From NCBI RefSeq assembly GCF_963676685.1, contig NC_092350.1, forward strand, positions 70,620,502-70,684,501: a DNA stretch of 64,000 bases, in the 5' to 3' direction. Origin of the DNA: Mytilus edulis (taxonomy: Eukaryota > Mollusca > Bivalvia > Mytilida > Mytilidae). Position numbers and translations under genes: made by a program. Shown one piece after another: positions 53,201 to 54,269 of this stretch (position 1 is its first letter; each line of letters begins with the position of its first letter). The notes below the pieces were generated by a model. The model was not told where the DNA came from. It saw only the letters and a program-made list of their open reading frames with translations, and ran no database searches.

Positions 53201-53546
53201 CCTCGGGGACTGATAGATCACAGTAGTGCAGCAGCAGAGATAACGACCCAGTTCTGTGATATACGGAAACGAAAAGTAATAAATTGCATGCGTTCAAATG
53301 CATAGAAATTAACGGTGAATATTGTTTTGATTACAATAACTTAAAGAAAGATGTATTGATTCAGACTTCTATGAAGTATCGAATGGTTGGCCCGTATCGA
53401 CCGACCTATGAAAATCAGTCTGGCTCAAAATATGTAAGTGGGATACACGAATACAAAACAAAACTAGTATCTTGCTGTACCGTTTATAGACATCAATTGC
53501 TAACTGACTGTCAAGAAGAAAATCTTACCTTAGATCGACTTGCCAT
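4882..53546 (-). CDS. Microexon-array / ankyrin / Roc-COR / double Death-domain protein (whole gene model)
   Basis: Multi-exon gene assembled by hand from GT-AG sites, phases and domain content. Joining 20 intact microexons, 4 ankyrin exons, 5 exons from 19288 down to 12006, the COR exon ending at 10716, two linker exons and two Death-domain exons gives 3705 nt, exactly 1235 codons with the stop. Approximate residues: cassette region 1-160, ankyrin 161-286, Roc 295-585 (G1 at 320-328, G3 at 500-504, G4 at 579-582), COR 586-1013, first Death domain 1033-1108, second 1132-1218. Roco proteins are large GTPases; the ankyrin-Roc-COR-Death order matches DAPK-type proteins, but no kinase exon is visible. 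Death domains suggest assembly with other Death-domain adaptors in apoptosis or immune signalling (family knowledge). Start codon choice, and inclusion of each microexon, are inferred and need transcripts. Confidence 0.8.
5352..5682. mobile_element. Short element with ATGCCCCAC terminal inverted repeats and GGAC-rich tail
   Basis: Bounded by ATGCCCCAC at the left and GTGGGGCAT at the right. It contains a conserved body (TTTCTATGTTCAGTGGACCGTGAAATTGGG split across lines) and a run of GGAC/GAAC tetranucleotides at about 5530-5635. A second, internally duplicated copy lies at 13203-13638. The 69-residue frame here is just translated tetranucleotide repeat. It sits in an intron of the Roco gene. 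Confidence 0.7.
5700..5935. repeat. Fragments of common dispersed repeats
   Basis: Contains ACATGTGGAGCAGGATCTGC, also found at 51483 and (reverse) near 57290, followed by an antisense piece of the GCCACATCTTC-type repeat end. Composite intronic repeat debris without coding potential. Confidence 0.5.
6583..6610 (-). CDS. 28-nt linker exon between the two Death domains
   Basis: Acceptor ATTGTAG|GCAAAA and donor ATATG|GTACGT bound 28 nt coding AKRIRKGQY plus one base. It enters in phase 0, as the preceding exon ends, and leaves one base, as the terminal exon needs. Without it, the two Death-domain exons would join out of frame. Basic linker; no domain. Confidence 0.65.
7199..7335. repeat. Imperfect inverted repeat (hairpin/MITE-like)
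   Basis: GATTATCGGATTTATCCAAT (7219 onward) is matched in reverse complement ending at 7315, and the outer flanks TTCTTACAT and ATGTAAGAA also pair. Arms are about 50 nt with a short centre. Intronic; likely a fold-back element. Confidence 0.65.
7683..7951 (-). CDS. Exon: first Death domain
   Basis: Flanked by CACCTTTAG|GT and TGTCAG|GTAAGT. It codes 90 residues including the split first codon. Death-domain pattern: LQRLVSRCDDTTIRELAIYL, GMSFQECEDFRCDY and LKIMVNWRDKYKGR carry the usual hydrophobic positions and the conserved tryptophan, and IEKALINMKL is the final helix. It enters with two bases that complete a glycine started by the 31-nt exon at 9060-9090, and leaves in phase 0. Partner specificity cannot be read from sequence. 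Confidence 0.85.
8055..8656. repeat. Minisatellite, ~35-37 bp unit, about 17 copies
   Basis: Repeats of AGAGAAAACATGACGTTTAT followed by TTTCAGAGGATAGG or TTTCAGAGGATAATAGT. Variants (GGTAG, ATGTAG, AATAGTAG, GGAAG spacers) alternate, giving 35- and 37-bp subtypes. It lies in the intron between the linker exon at 9060 and the first Death-domain exon, starting about 105 bp from the latter. Open frames across it are a by-product of the repeat. Confidence 0.9.
8795..8905. repeat. Fragment of dispersed GCCACATC-type repeat
   Basis: AGCTTGCTTTTCGGTGTGGG, AAGGCTCCGTG and a GATTGGCATTCAAACCACATC end match copies near 33370, 34720, 43620 and 45010. Intronic SINE- or MITE-like piece. Confidence 0.6.
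9060..9090 (-). CDS. 31-nt linker exon before the first Death domain
   Basis: Acceptor TTTCAG|ACTAAA and donor GTCCAG|GTAAAA bound 31 nt coding TKEQCEDNCP plus one base. It starts in phase 0 and leaves phase 1, exactly what the Death-domain exon at 7683-7951 requires. Two cysteines; no domain recognised. Confidence 0.6.
9400..10700. other. Intron sequence, nothing recognised
   Basis: AT-rich, no exon with fitting phase and no repeat I recognise. Confidence 0.4.
10716..11545 (-). CDS. Exon: C-terminal half of COR domain
   Basis: Acceptor TTCTACAG|AT continues the split codon from the preceding COR exon and reads DVAFWPKDGPIRNTF. Then LIWEQQHFEKILPYKQFIF and DMLIHLDIL match the COR helical segment that decides between hydrophobic partners, followed by a beta-rich half with VENFFVPCMI and a conserved FGCYITEK segment. 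COR is the dimerisation module C-terminal to Roc. The 3' end is ambiguous: a weak GTGAAA donor at 10715 (chosen, phase 0), an alternative GTAGAT donor upstream, also phase 0, or no splice, ending at the TAA at 10701-10703. The last would give a protein without Death domains. Confidence 0.8.
12006..12459 (-). CDS. Exon: end of Roc and N-terminal COR domain
   Basis: Acceptor CTTTTATAG|GAG and donor GTTACAG|GTACTT bound 454 nt, entering in phase 0 and leaving one base. It reads EIIETQRESLYVGIEELFND, then the end of Roc, then the COR opening (NFWVPLELEIAEL) and the strongly conserved FLHFQHSLGKIVYFD...LRDYVIIKPLLLVEV segment, very close to the COR pattern seen in LRRK, DAPK and other Roco proteins. 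Confidence 0.88.
13203..13638. mobile_element. Second copy of the GGAC-tailed element, internally duplicated
   Basis: The body (CACTATCATTTTCTATGTTT, CCGTGAAATTGGG, TTGACCAAAAACTTTAACC) occurs twice, near 13220 and 13390, followed by a GGAC/GAAC run and the terminal TGTGGGGCAT end. Same family as 5352-5682. Confidence 0.7.
14389..15129 (+). mobile_element. Reverse transcriptase ORF fragment (YLDD box), Penelope-like or related
   Basis: Codes 246 residues with FRYLDDILALNNDDF, the RT catalytic YxDD-type motif, then a stretch typical of this family (CPFLDLDIYI, TKIYDKRDDFSFPIVNYPF, SYGVYVSQLIRFARVC). The N-terminal RT palm and finger blocks are absent, so the element is 5'-truncated, as retrotransposed copies often are. 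The protein family is widespread in aquatic animal genomes; I recall it as Penelope-like but cannot confirm the class. No GIY-YIG endonuclease is visible. It lies in an intron of the Roco gene in opposite orientation; a 5'- and 3'-truncated copy of the same segment is at 61741-61835. Confidence 0.8.
15130..15775 (+). mobile_element. 3' region of the RT element
   Basis: Downstream of the RT stop, with modules that recur alone elsewhere: AACCCCGCCGCATTTTTTGC with CTGTCCCAAGTCAGGAGCC (also near 43450), and the terminal part with GGGCCAGCTGAAGGACGC and CTCGCTACATTGAAGAC ending in CACATTCCCCATTTCCATTC (also at 38641-38870, and the end at 35100). Confidence 0.65.
16093..16199 (-). CDS. Exon: Roc GTPase G4 region
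   Basis: Acceptor TATTTTCAG|TA and donor TCAAGA|GTAAGT bound 107 nt. It completes the codon split at the previous exon and ends in phase 0. It reads VFLQHWVNCILTYCKAV then IPKILFVATHKDKI, where THKD stands for the G4 guanine-specificity motif (N/T-K-x-D type), preceded by a beta strand. It is the normal next element after G3. Confidence 0.85.
16542..17081 (-). CDS. Exon: Roc inter-motif insert and G3 motif
   Basis: Acceptor TTCGTTTAG|AA and donor CAGCGG|GTAAGC, 540 nt, entering with two bases and leaving one. The first ~90 residues are polar, with acidic, Gln/Ser/Pro-rich low complexity (NNPDVLLQQLQAMS). Then MKVGRLIFWDFGGQ carries the G3 DxxG motif, followed by YYTTHQTFMTYRALFLVVFD, typical of Roc. 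About 150 residues separate the G2 threonine from G3, much longer than usual, because of the insert. Confidence 0.87.
17440..17890 (+). repeat. Dispersed repeat copy ending in GCCACATC-type tail
   Basis: Contains GTCTGTTCAAATTCAGGAGC, a GTAGACAGTTGTCTCATTGG segment and a CCACATCTCCTTATTTTTAT end, the same order as the copies at 43300-43745 and 44820-45150. Confidence 0.6.
18041..18265 (-). CDS. Exon: Roc GTPase P-loop (G1) and G2
   Basis: Acceptor TTTTTACAG|AT and donor GATCCAG|GTGAGG, 225 nt. It reads DNFHMLNRLTGKGTYESY, then GQFAVGKSTLVKLLVGD, a perfect G1 P-loop (GxxxxGKS/T), and RHPTDGISL with the threonine expected for G2. It starts with two bases of a split Asp codon and ends with one base. 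The P-loop is intact, so GTP binding is expected. Confidence 0.9.
18637..19120. mobile_element. Non-autonomous element with ~61-bp inverted repeats
   Basis: The left arm 18637-18697 (rich in TTGTACAAATTATAATTTGTACA-like palindromes) is the reverse complement, with few mismatches, of 19060-19120. The middle of about 360 bp has no coding potential. Arms are themselves palindromic, so the transcript could fold strongly. It lies between the P-loop exon and the 25-nt exon. Confidence 0.7.
19264..19288 (-). CDS. 25-nt exon linking ankyrin repeats to Roc
   Basis: Acceptor TTTTTTAG|ACTACC and donor CAGAAG|GTAAGT. It codes TTMIAKPE plus one base, enters in phase 0 (as the last ankyrin exon leaves) and supplies the first base of the Asp codon of the P-loop exon. 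It bridges otherwise incompatible phases. Confidence 0.75.
19962..20105 (+). promoter_or_regulatory. Possible plus-strand promoter and first exon
   Basis: An E-box CACGTG (19962-19967) directly followed by ATTGG (an inverted CCAAT box), in a locally GC-richer stretch, precedes a possible first exon ending with TTTTGAG|GTACGT at 20103/20104. No downstream coding exon is secure (see 26451-26768). It could instead be part of a repeat. Confidence 0.2.
20130..20630 (+). mobile_element. Retroposon 3' end with AATC microsatellite tail
   Basis: GC-rich relative to surroundings, with GGCGTCCGTTTGGCTGTGCG, GGGGACGTTAAATCCGATGC and a final GGACGTTAAGCAACC followed by AATC repeats at 20599-20614. A microsatellite 3' tail is typical of LINE-type insertions. 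The 60-residue frame at its start is not convincing. Confidence 0.55.
20737..20990 (-). mobile_element. LINE ORF2 C-terminal fragment
   Basis: On the minus strand a frame open to the TAA at 20739-20737 reads CSFLVRLYFLLECPCYENER and EDMLHQISKEVVV, the Cys/His-type C-terminal signature (LLECPxYxxxR) found at the end of non-LTR retrotransposon ORF2. It is upstream-truncated and lies back to back with the opposite-strand retroposon tail. Confidence 0.7.
21010..22200. other. Intron sequence, nothing recognised
   Basis: AT-rich with poly-pyrimidine stretches (CCCCCTCCCCCC near 21285). No exon of fitting phase or clear repeat. Confidence 0.4.
22219..22294. repeat. Short minisatellite of TAATCCGACAGTCC units
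   Basis: About five copies of a 14-16 bp motif, TATAATCCGACAGTCC with variants CCGATAGTCC, in a GC-richer patch. Confidence 0.7.
22703..22792. repeat. Hairpin with ~44-bp arms
   Basis: Left arm 22703-22746 and right arm 22749-22792 pair with only a few mismatches around a 2-nt loop. The inner 25 bp (TTTAATTGCTCCTGTTCTGATA) are almost perfect. It could be a fold-back element or a cruciform. Confidence 0.75.
23785..23990. mobile_element. MITE-like element of GTTAACTGTT repeats with terminal inverted repeats
   Basis: Ends read GGGGCAATAC (left) and GTATTGCCCTCCC (right), and CAAGAAGG sits at both outer edges (23781-23788, 23990-23997) as a possible 5-8 bp target duplication. The interior is made of repeated GTTAACTGTTAT/TTTT motifs. 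Confidence 0.65.
24392..24430. repeat. Near-perfect 39-bp palindrome
   Basis: GTGTATTCCTTAATTATTA and its exact reverse complement separated by one base. Intronic; function unknown. Confidence 0.7.
24431..26440. other. Intron sequence, nothing recognised
   Basis: AT-rich without credible exons. A segment around 26200-26330 (CTTTCCCGGCATTTTTACAC, GGGGAATAATCGATC) looks like a repeat end, but I found no second copy here. Confidence 0.35.
26451..26768 (+). CDS. Uncharacterised open frame with one membrane-like segment
   Basis: An open frame without ATG start (first codon TTG) reads a hydrophobic stretch (FGVATVGLYVTSVIFYY), a basic stretch, and a polar acidic end (SETPEIKTLDDIRDDKNKFW). The second half, from about 26601, is GC-richer than its surroundings and has a fair acceptor (TTTGTCTAG|TTC) and a good donor (TTCTGG|GTAAGA at 26748/26749), so it might be one or two exons of a gene nested in the Roco intron, or a repeat remnant. 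I do not recognise the family. Confidence 0.25.
   Translation: MTFGVATVGLYVTSVIFYYKRAHLKKETAVTGKITSLSTKYNFIFIHLSSSLGCARLLKLDVQTPSLNAGRYHGNQVEGSETPEIKTLDDIRDDKNKFWVRKFLD
28114..28203 (-). CDS. Exon: last, partial ankyrin repeat
   Basis: Acceptor TATTTCAG|GGTCAA and donor CTTGAG|GTAAAT, 90 nt, phase 0-0. It starts GQTPYGLVTIKSND, the first helix of an ankyrin repeat, then a lysine-rich stretch (KEKKRKKIV) instead of the canonical second helix. It joins directly to the 25-nt exon before Roc. Confidence 0.8.
29250..29351 (-). CDS. Exon: ankyrin repeat
   Basis: Acceptor TTTTCATAG|GATGGA and donor CGAAAG|GTAAAA, 102 nt, phase 0-0, coding one 34-residue repeat: DGARALHHAAENGQIEVAKW then a LIGHGCSPW turn. 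It matches the ankyrin consensus G-x-T-x-L-H-x-A-A-x-x-G, with alanine-arginine at the usual T-P position. Confidence 0.88.
30760..30858 (-). CDS. Exon: ankyrin repeat
   Basis: Acceptor ATATTATAG|TTTGGT and donor GACATG|GTAAGA, 99 nt, phase 0-0, exactly one 33-residue repeat: FGKTPLMHAAYKGHMEIIRN then ATHGCNLEATD. This is the best match of the set to the consensus (GKTPLMHAA, HGCNLEA). Confidence 0.9.
31010..31080. repeat. Fragment of a dispersed repeat, reverse orientation
   Basis: AGGGGCGAAAGATACCAGAG is the reverse complement of the CTCTGGTATCTTTCGCCCCT-type end seen at 47470-47500 and 57500. Confidence 0.5.
31619..31705 (-). CDS. Exon: first ankyrin repeat
   Basis: Acceptor TTTCTTTCAG|AAACTT. 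I place the donor at GATGAT|GTTAGT, giving 87 nt, phase 0-0, KLLTAATDGNLRDVELCVKN and GASLECTDD, which joins perfectly to FGKTPLMHAA of the next exon. A stronger-looking GTAAGC donor at 31573 would add 45 nt coding VSEVEILKIIFISGT, also in frame; this may be an alternative donor. Confidence 0.8.
32219..32242 (-). CDS. Microexon 20 (DKMISWNK)
   Basis: CTTTTGTAG|GAT...AAG|GTAAAATG, 24 nt. It is the last cassette before the ankyrin exons, with a central tryptophan. Confidence 0.75.
32519..32542 (-). CDS. Microexon 19 (DKWASLRL)
   Basis: CTTTTGTAG|GAT...TTG|GTAAGTTG, 24 nt. Only 276 nt of intron separate it from microexon 20. The two share the unusual acceptor context and a DK start, so they look like recent duplicates. 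Confidence 0.78.
32960..33122. mobile_element. MITE-like fold-back element
   Basis: GGAGATAACTGTATTG to CTTCGTAAAAC (32960-33001) is matched in reverse complement by 33081-33122, and inner TTGATTTTA/TAAAATCAA also pair. The centre is GC-rich (GCGACGCGGAGCGGAG). A degraded relative may lie at 38180-38330. Confidence 0.75.
33246..33510 (+). repeat. Dispersed repeat copy (GCCACATC-type family)
   Basis: AGTTGTCGTTTGTATATGTA, TAGACCGTTGGTTTTCCCGT, CGGTGTGAGCCAAGGCTCCG and GAGAGTTGTCTAAATTGGCA appear in the same order as in copies at 34590, 43500 and 44890. The long minus-strand open frame here is not a gene. Confidence 0.7.
34510..34533 (-). CDS. Microexon 18 (DLLKSFDE)
   Basis: TTTTTACAG|GAT...GAG|GTAAGAAA, 24 nt. 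Acidic C-terminal DE as in microexons 2, 3 and 13. Confidence 0.8.
34590..34860 (+). repeat. Dispersed repeat copy (GCCACATC-type family)
   Basis: TAGACCGTTAGTTTTCCTTT, TAGCTTGCTGTTCAATGTTA, CAAGGCCCCGTGTTGAAG and GAGCTGTCTAATCGGCACTC. Inserted close to microexon 18. Confidence 0.65.
34960..35130 (+). repeat. Copy of the 3' module of the RT element
   Basis: GGGGAAGGTTGAAATCTCCC, GCGCCTGTCCAAATTCAGGG and a TCACACATTTCTCATTTCCA end correspond to 15460-15760. Confidence 0.6.
35405..35428 (-). CDS. Microexon 17 (LHRSRQSS)
   Basis: TTTCTGCAG|CTT...TCG|GTAAGATT, 24 nt. The only cassette starting with CTT; basic with an SRQSS core, related to microexon 11 (NYKARQSL). Confidence 0.8.
36556..36579 (-). 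CDS. Microexon 16 (DKRTRRRV)
   Basis: TTTTTGCAG|GAT...GTG|GTAAGATT, 24 nt. The most basic cassette; nearly identical to microexons 10, 14 and 15 in design. Confidence 0.82.
37447..37470 (-). CDS. Microexon 15 (DRNTKKHV)
   Basis: GTTTGCAG|GAT...GTG|GTAAGATT, 24 nt. Basic cassette, with neighbours 14 and 16 of the same type. Confidence 0.82.
38547..38570 (-). CDS. Microexon 14 (DKDTRRNV)
   Basis: TTTTTGCAG|GAT...GTG|GTAAGAAT, 24 nt. Basic cassette; differs from microexon 15 at a few bases only. Confidence 0.82.
38641..38870 (+). repeat. Copy of the terminal part of the RT element
   Basis: CTGGCCTTTGTAAGTCTTGA, GGGTCCAGCTAAAGCACGAA, CTCGCTGCATTGAAAACCC and CATATTCCCCATTTCCAATT match 15525-15765 closely, without any RT sequence. 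Confidence 0.75.
39230..39250 (-). CDS. Microexon 13 (DLSSSDE)
   Basis: TTTTTGCAG|GAT...GAG|GTAAAATG, 21 nt. Acidic serine-rich cassette sharing SSSDE with microexon 2. Confidence 0.8.
39354..39376 (-). pseudogene. Decayed microexon (relic, 23 nt)
   Basis: Donor TTCT|GTAAGA is kept, but the acceptor is ATTGAG and the exon is 23 nt, one short of a symmetric cassette, so inclusion would shift the frame. The sequence resembles microexon 11 (AACAAGGCAAAGCAG). Confidence 0.6.
39655..39678 (-). pseudogene. Decayed microexon (relic, acceptor lost)
   Basis: The homologous position reads TTTTTGCC followed by 24 nt that would code VLEKCSDQ, then GATCAG|GTAGGA. The AG acceptor has become CC. An internal AG could give a 17-nt exon, which breaks frame. 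Confidence 0.55.
40545..40577 (-). CDS. Microexon 12 (DLKDLNRSLKK, 33 nt)
   Basis: CTTTTGCAG|GAT...AAG|GTAAGAAT. The longest cassette. It contains GATTTAAAGGATTTAAA, an internal 9-nt duplication, which explains the extra three codons. Reading in phase 1 would hit TAA here, which helps fix the frame of the whole array to phase 0. Confidence 0.8.
41032..41055 (-). CDS. Microexon 11 (NYKARQSL)
   Basis: GTTTACAG|AAT...TTG|GTAAGATT, 24 nt. RQS-type cassette. Confidence 0.78.
42122..42145 (-). CDS. Microexon 10 (DNKPRRRV)
   Basis: ATTTTGCAG|GAT...GTT|GTAAGATT, 24 nt. Same RRRV ending as microexon 16; the donor-side base is T instead of G. Confidence 0.8.
42785..42811 (-). CDS. Microexon 9 (DVLLQSVYE, 27 nt)
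   Basis: CTTTTGCAG|GAT...GAG|GTAAAATA. Hydrophobic cassette with an acidic end. Confidence 0.78.
43300..43745 (+). repeat. Full-looking copy of the common GCCACATC-type repeat
   Basis: Runs from the AACCCCGCCACGATATG and CTGTCCCAAGTCAGGAGCC module through TAAGGCCGTTAGTTTTCTCG to GAGAGTTGTCTCATTGGTAA and GCCACATCTTCTTTTTT. Useful as a reference for the shorter copies in the window. Confidence 0.7.
43810..43833 (-). CDS. Microexon 8 (NNDSKRLS)
   Basis: TTTTTTCAG|AAT...TCG|GTAAGATT, 24 nt. Confidence 0.78.
44068..44196. repeat. 25-bp minisatellite, five copies
   Basis: TATAACAAGATAAACTGCTT units in tandem, nearly identical, in the intron between microexon 8 and a decayed cassette. Confidence 0.85.
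44408..44428 (-). pseudogene. Decayed microexon (relic, NKPTLDA, acceptor GG)
   Basis: CTTTTGCGG|AAT...GCA|GTAAGATT, 21 nt open in phase 0, but the acceptor AG has become GG, so it should not be recognised by the major spliceosome at this site. Confidence 0.6.
44820..45150 (+). repeat. Dispersed repeat copy (GCCACATC-type family)
   Basis: TAGAACGTTGGTTTTCCCAT, TCGTTCGGTGTGACCCAATG and GAGAGTTGTCTCATTGGCAC in family order. Confidence 0.65.
45222..45245 (-). CDS. Microexon 7 (DKKAVQKI)
   Basis: ATTTTGCAG|GAT...ATA|GTAAGATT, 24 nt. Confidence 0.78.
46326..46346 (-). CDS. Microexon 6 (DIASLLD, 21 nt)
   Basis: CATTTGCAG|GAT...GAT|GTAAGAAT. Hydrophobic cassette, close relative of microexon 5. 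Confidence 0.78.
46555..46645 (+). repeat. Common repeat with ACGCGCGTC core
   Basis: GAGCGTCACTGATGAGTCTC, CGAAACGCGCGTCTGGCGTA and AATCCTGGTACCTTTGATAA. Other copies: 48160-48250, 27535-27580 (reverse), 57530-57650 and 61495-61580 (reverse parts). Confidence 0.7.
47209..47232 (-). CDS. Microexon 5 (DIAASVCD)
   Basis: ATTTTGCAG|GAT...GAT|GTAAGTTG, 24 nt. Hydrophobic cassette with one cysteine. Confidence 0.78.
47345..47505 (+). repeat. Dispersed repeat (GCTGGTTTTTGGTGGGG family)
   Basis: TTTTTGGTGGGGTTCGTGTT, GCGCTATTATTTGTCTGTTT and TCCCTCTGGTATCTTTCACC match 51530-51700 and, in reverse, 57100-57530 and 58330-58470. Confidence 0.65.
48160..48250 (+). repeat. Common repeat with ACGCGCGTC core
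   Basis: GAGCATCACTGATGAGTCTT, GACACGCGCGTCTAGCGTAA and AATCCTGGTTTCTATGATGA, a diverged copy of 46555-46645. Confidence 0.65.
48409..48432 (-). CDS. Microexon 4 (DNSKRRNL)
   Basis: ATTTTTTGCAG|GAT...TTG|GTAAGATT, 24 nt. Basic KRRN cassette. Confidence 0.8.
48433..50517. other. Long intron between microexons 3 and 4
   Basis: About 2.1 kb with no further cassette that I can see. A piece around 49200-49290 (CAGTCCGTCATCAGAGGCAT) resembles one at 53160-53260 and is probably a dispersed repeat. Confidence 0.4.
50518..50541 (-). CDS. Microexon 3 (DSKNSSDE)
   Basis: CTTTTGCAG|GAT...GAA|GTAAGTGT, 24 nt. Acidic serine cassette with a CK2-like S-S-D-E. Confidence 0.8.
51478..51715 (+). repeat. Dispersed repeat copy
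   Basis: ACATGTGGAGCAGGATCTGT, CCAGTTTTTGGTGGGGCCCG and TTAGCCATGACGTTTTCAGT. Related to 5700, 47345 and 57100. Confidence 0.65.
52005..52220. mobile_element. MITE-like element with imperfect inverted ends (TTTTCGTGGAT)
   Basis: The left half has CCAATTTTCGTGGATTTCGTGG and the right half has ACCACGAAAT and CCACGAAAACTGGACCTACG, its near reverse complement, framed by ATTCATTATTATTCG and AAAATAAAATAAATCC. No coding potential. Confidence 0.6.
52363..52386 (-). CDS. Microexon 2 (GKKSSSDE)
   Basis: ATTTCAG|GGT...GAG|GTAATAAT, 24 nt. Acidic serine cassette, similar to microexon 13 (DLSSSDE). Confidence 0.8.
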
Positions 53547-53552
53547 TATATC
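53529..53552 (-). CDS. Microexon 1 with probable start codon (MASRSK)
   Basis: CTTTTATAG|GATATAATGGCAAGT...AAG|GTAAGATT, 24 nt. Phase 0 reads DI then ATG at 53546-53544 with A at -3 and G at +4, a strong Kozak context. If spliced to a candidate upstream exon such as 54277-54338, the same frame has a TAG 13 nt before the junction (TAG CTA TTT AAG), so this ATG would be the first in frame. An upstream coding exon I did not see would change this. Confidence 0.7.
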
Positions 53553-53799
53553 CTATAAAAGATATTTTTTAACATATTGTTAAACAAAACTTGTCACTCT
53601 AATATATTCCAATGTATTGATGAACTTATAAGCTTAACTTATCACCATTATATTTCATAATTTTTAAAACAAAATAAGATATTTCTTTTAGATAACGGCT
53701 TTAGGTATCAAGGGCCAACATGATGACATAGGTATTATATGAAAAATAAAGTGATGCATGTTTAATTTGTTCTAAACTTGCATGTAATATTTGCCACTA

Positions 53800-53945
53800 C
53801 TTATGGAGAGTAAAAGATATATTATATACTGTATTATAAGATATCTTATAAAATATATTAGATGCCTGATTTAATATATAAGATATTATGCACGTTATAA
53901 GATATATTATAAAGTATATGAGATATATTATAAATATGTTTTAGA
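53800..53945. repeat. ATATATTATAAG-type AT-rich repeat
   Basis: Irregular tandem TTATAAGATATATTATAAA motifs; low complexity. Confidence 0.6.
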
Positions 53946-54269
53946 AGGCAAAGCATCTGTTTATCTAATGATTTTCAAATAATATGCAGGCAAACTCATT
54001 CCTTCTTTTCGAATGATCTGCAAAAAGATGTGTTCTTGCTATGTGACGTCATCAGACATGGTCGCCTTTTTTCATGCCGTCACAATAGTTAAATTCAGAG
54101 GAAATCGAGAACATTCGACGTCATAATCGGATTTTAACCAATAAAGAGCTGAAAACAAACGAAACACACGTTGATTAAATTGTTTATACAATGGATGCAG
54201 AAAGGGATACAAATTATTAAAGTATCTCATTACACGAGTGTACACTAGACTAAAACAAATACAAATGTA

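Larger units (their letters stand above)
32160..53580 (-). repeat. Tandemly duplicated microexon-bearing units (~0.6-2 kb each)
   Basis: Each unit carries one microexon with related flanks. On the downstream-intron side recurs TATAGACAATAATACATCAC-like sequence (near 32167, 36180, 42071, 45170, 48360, 50475, 52330), commonly preceded by a CTTGTATCTTTCT phrase. On the upstream-intron side recurs TTTACGATGAATATGTCCAT and ATTGTTGTAGGCATAATGTC (near 32620, 35480, 36640, 43890, 44500). So whole intron-exon-intron segments were duplicated. Repeat insertions lengthen some units. Confidence 0.75.

Noticed and set aside
53284..53583. Plus-strand 99-residue open frame across microexon 1
   Set aside because: No domain; the minus strand carries the microexon with splice sites and a Kozak ATG. 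The left part overlaps a dispersed repeat.
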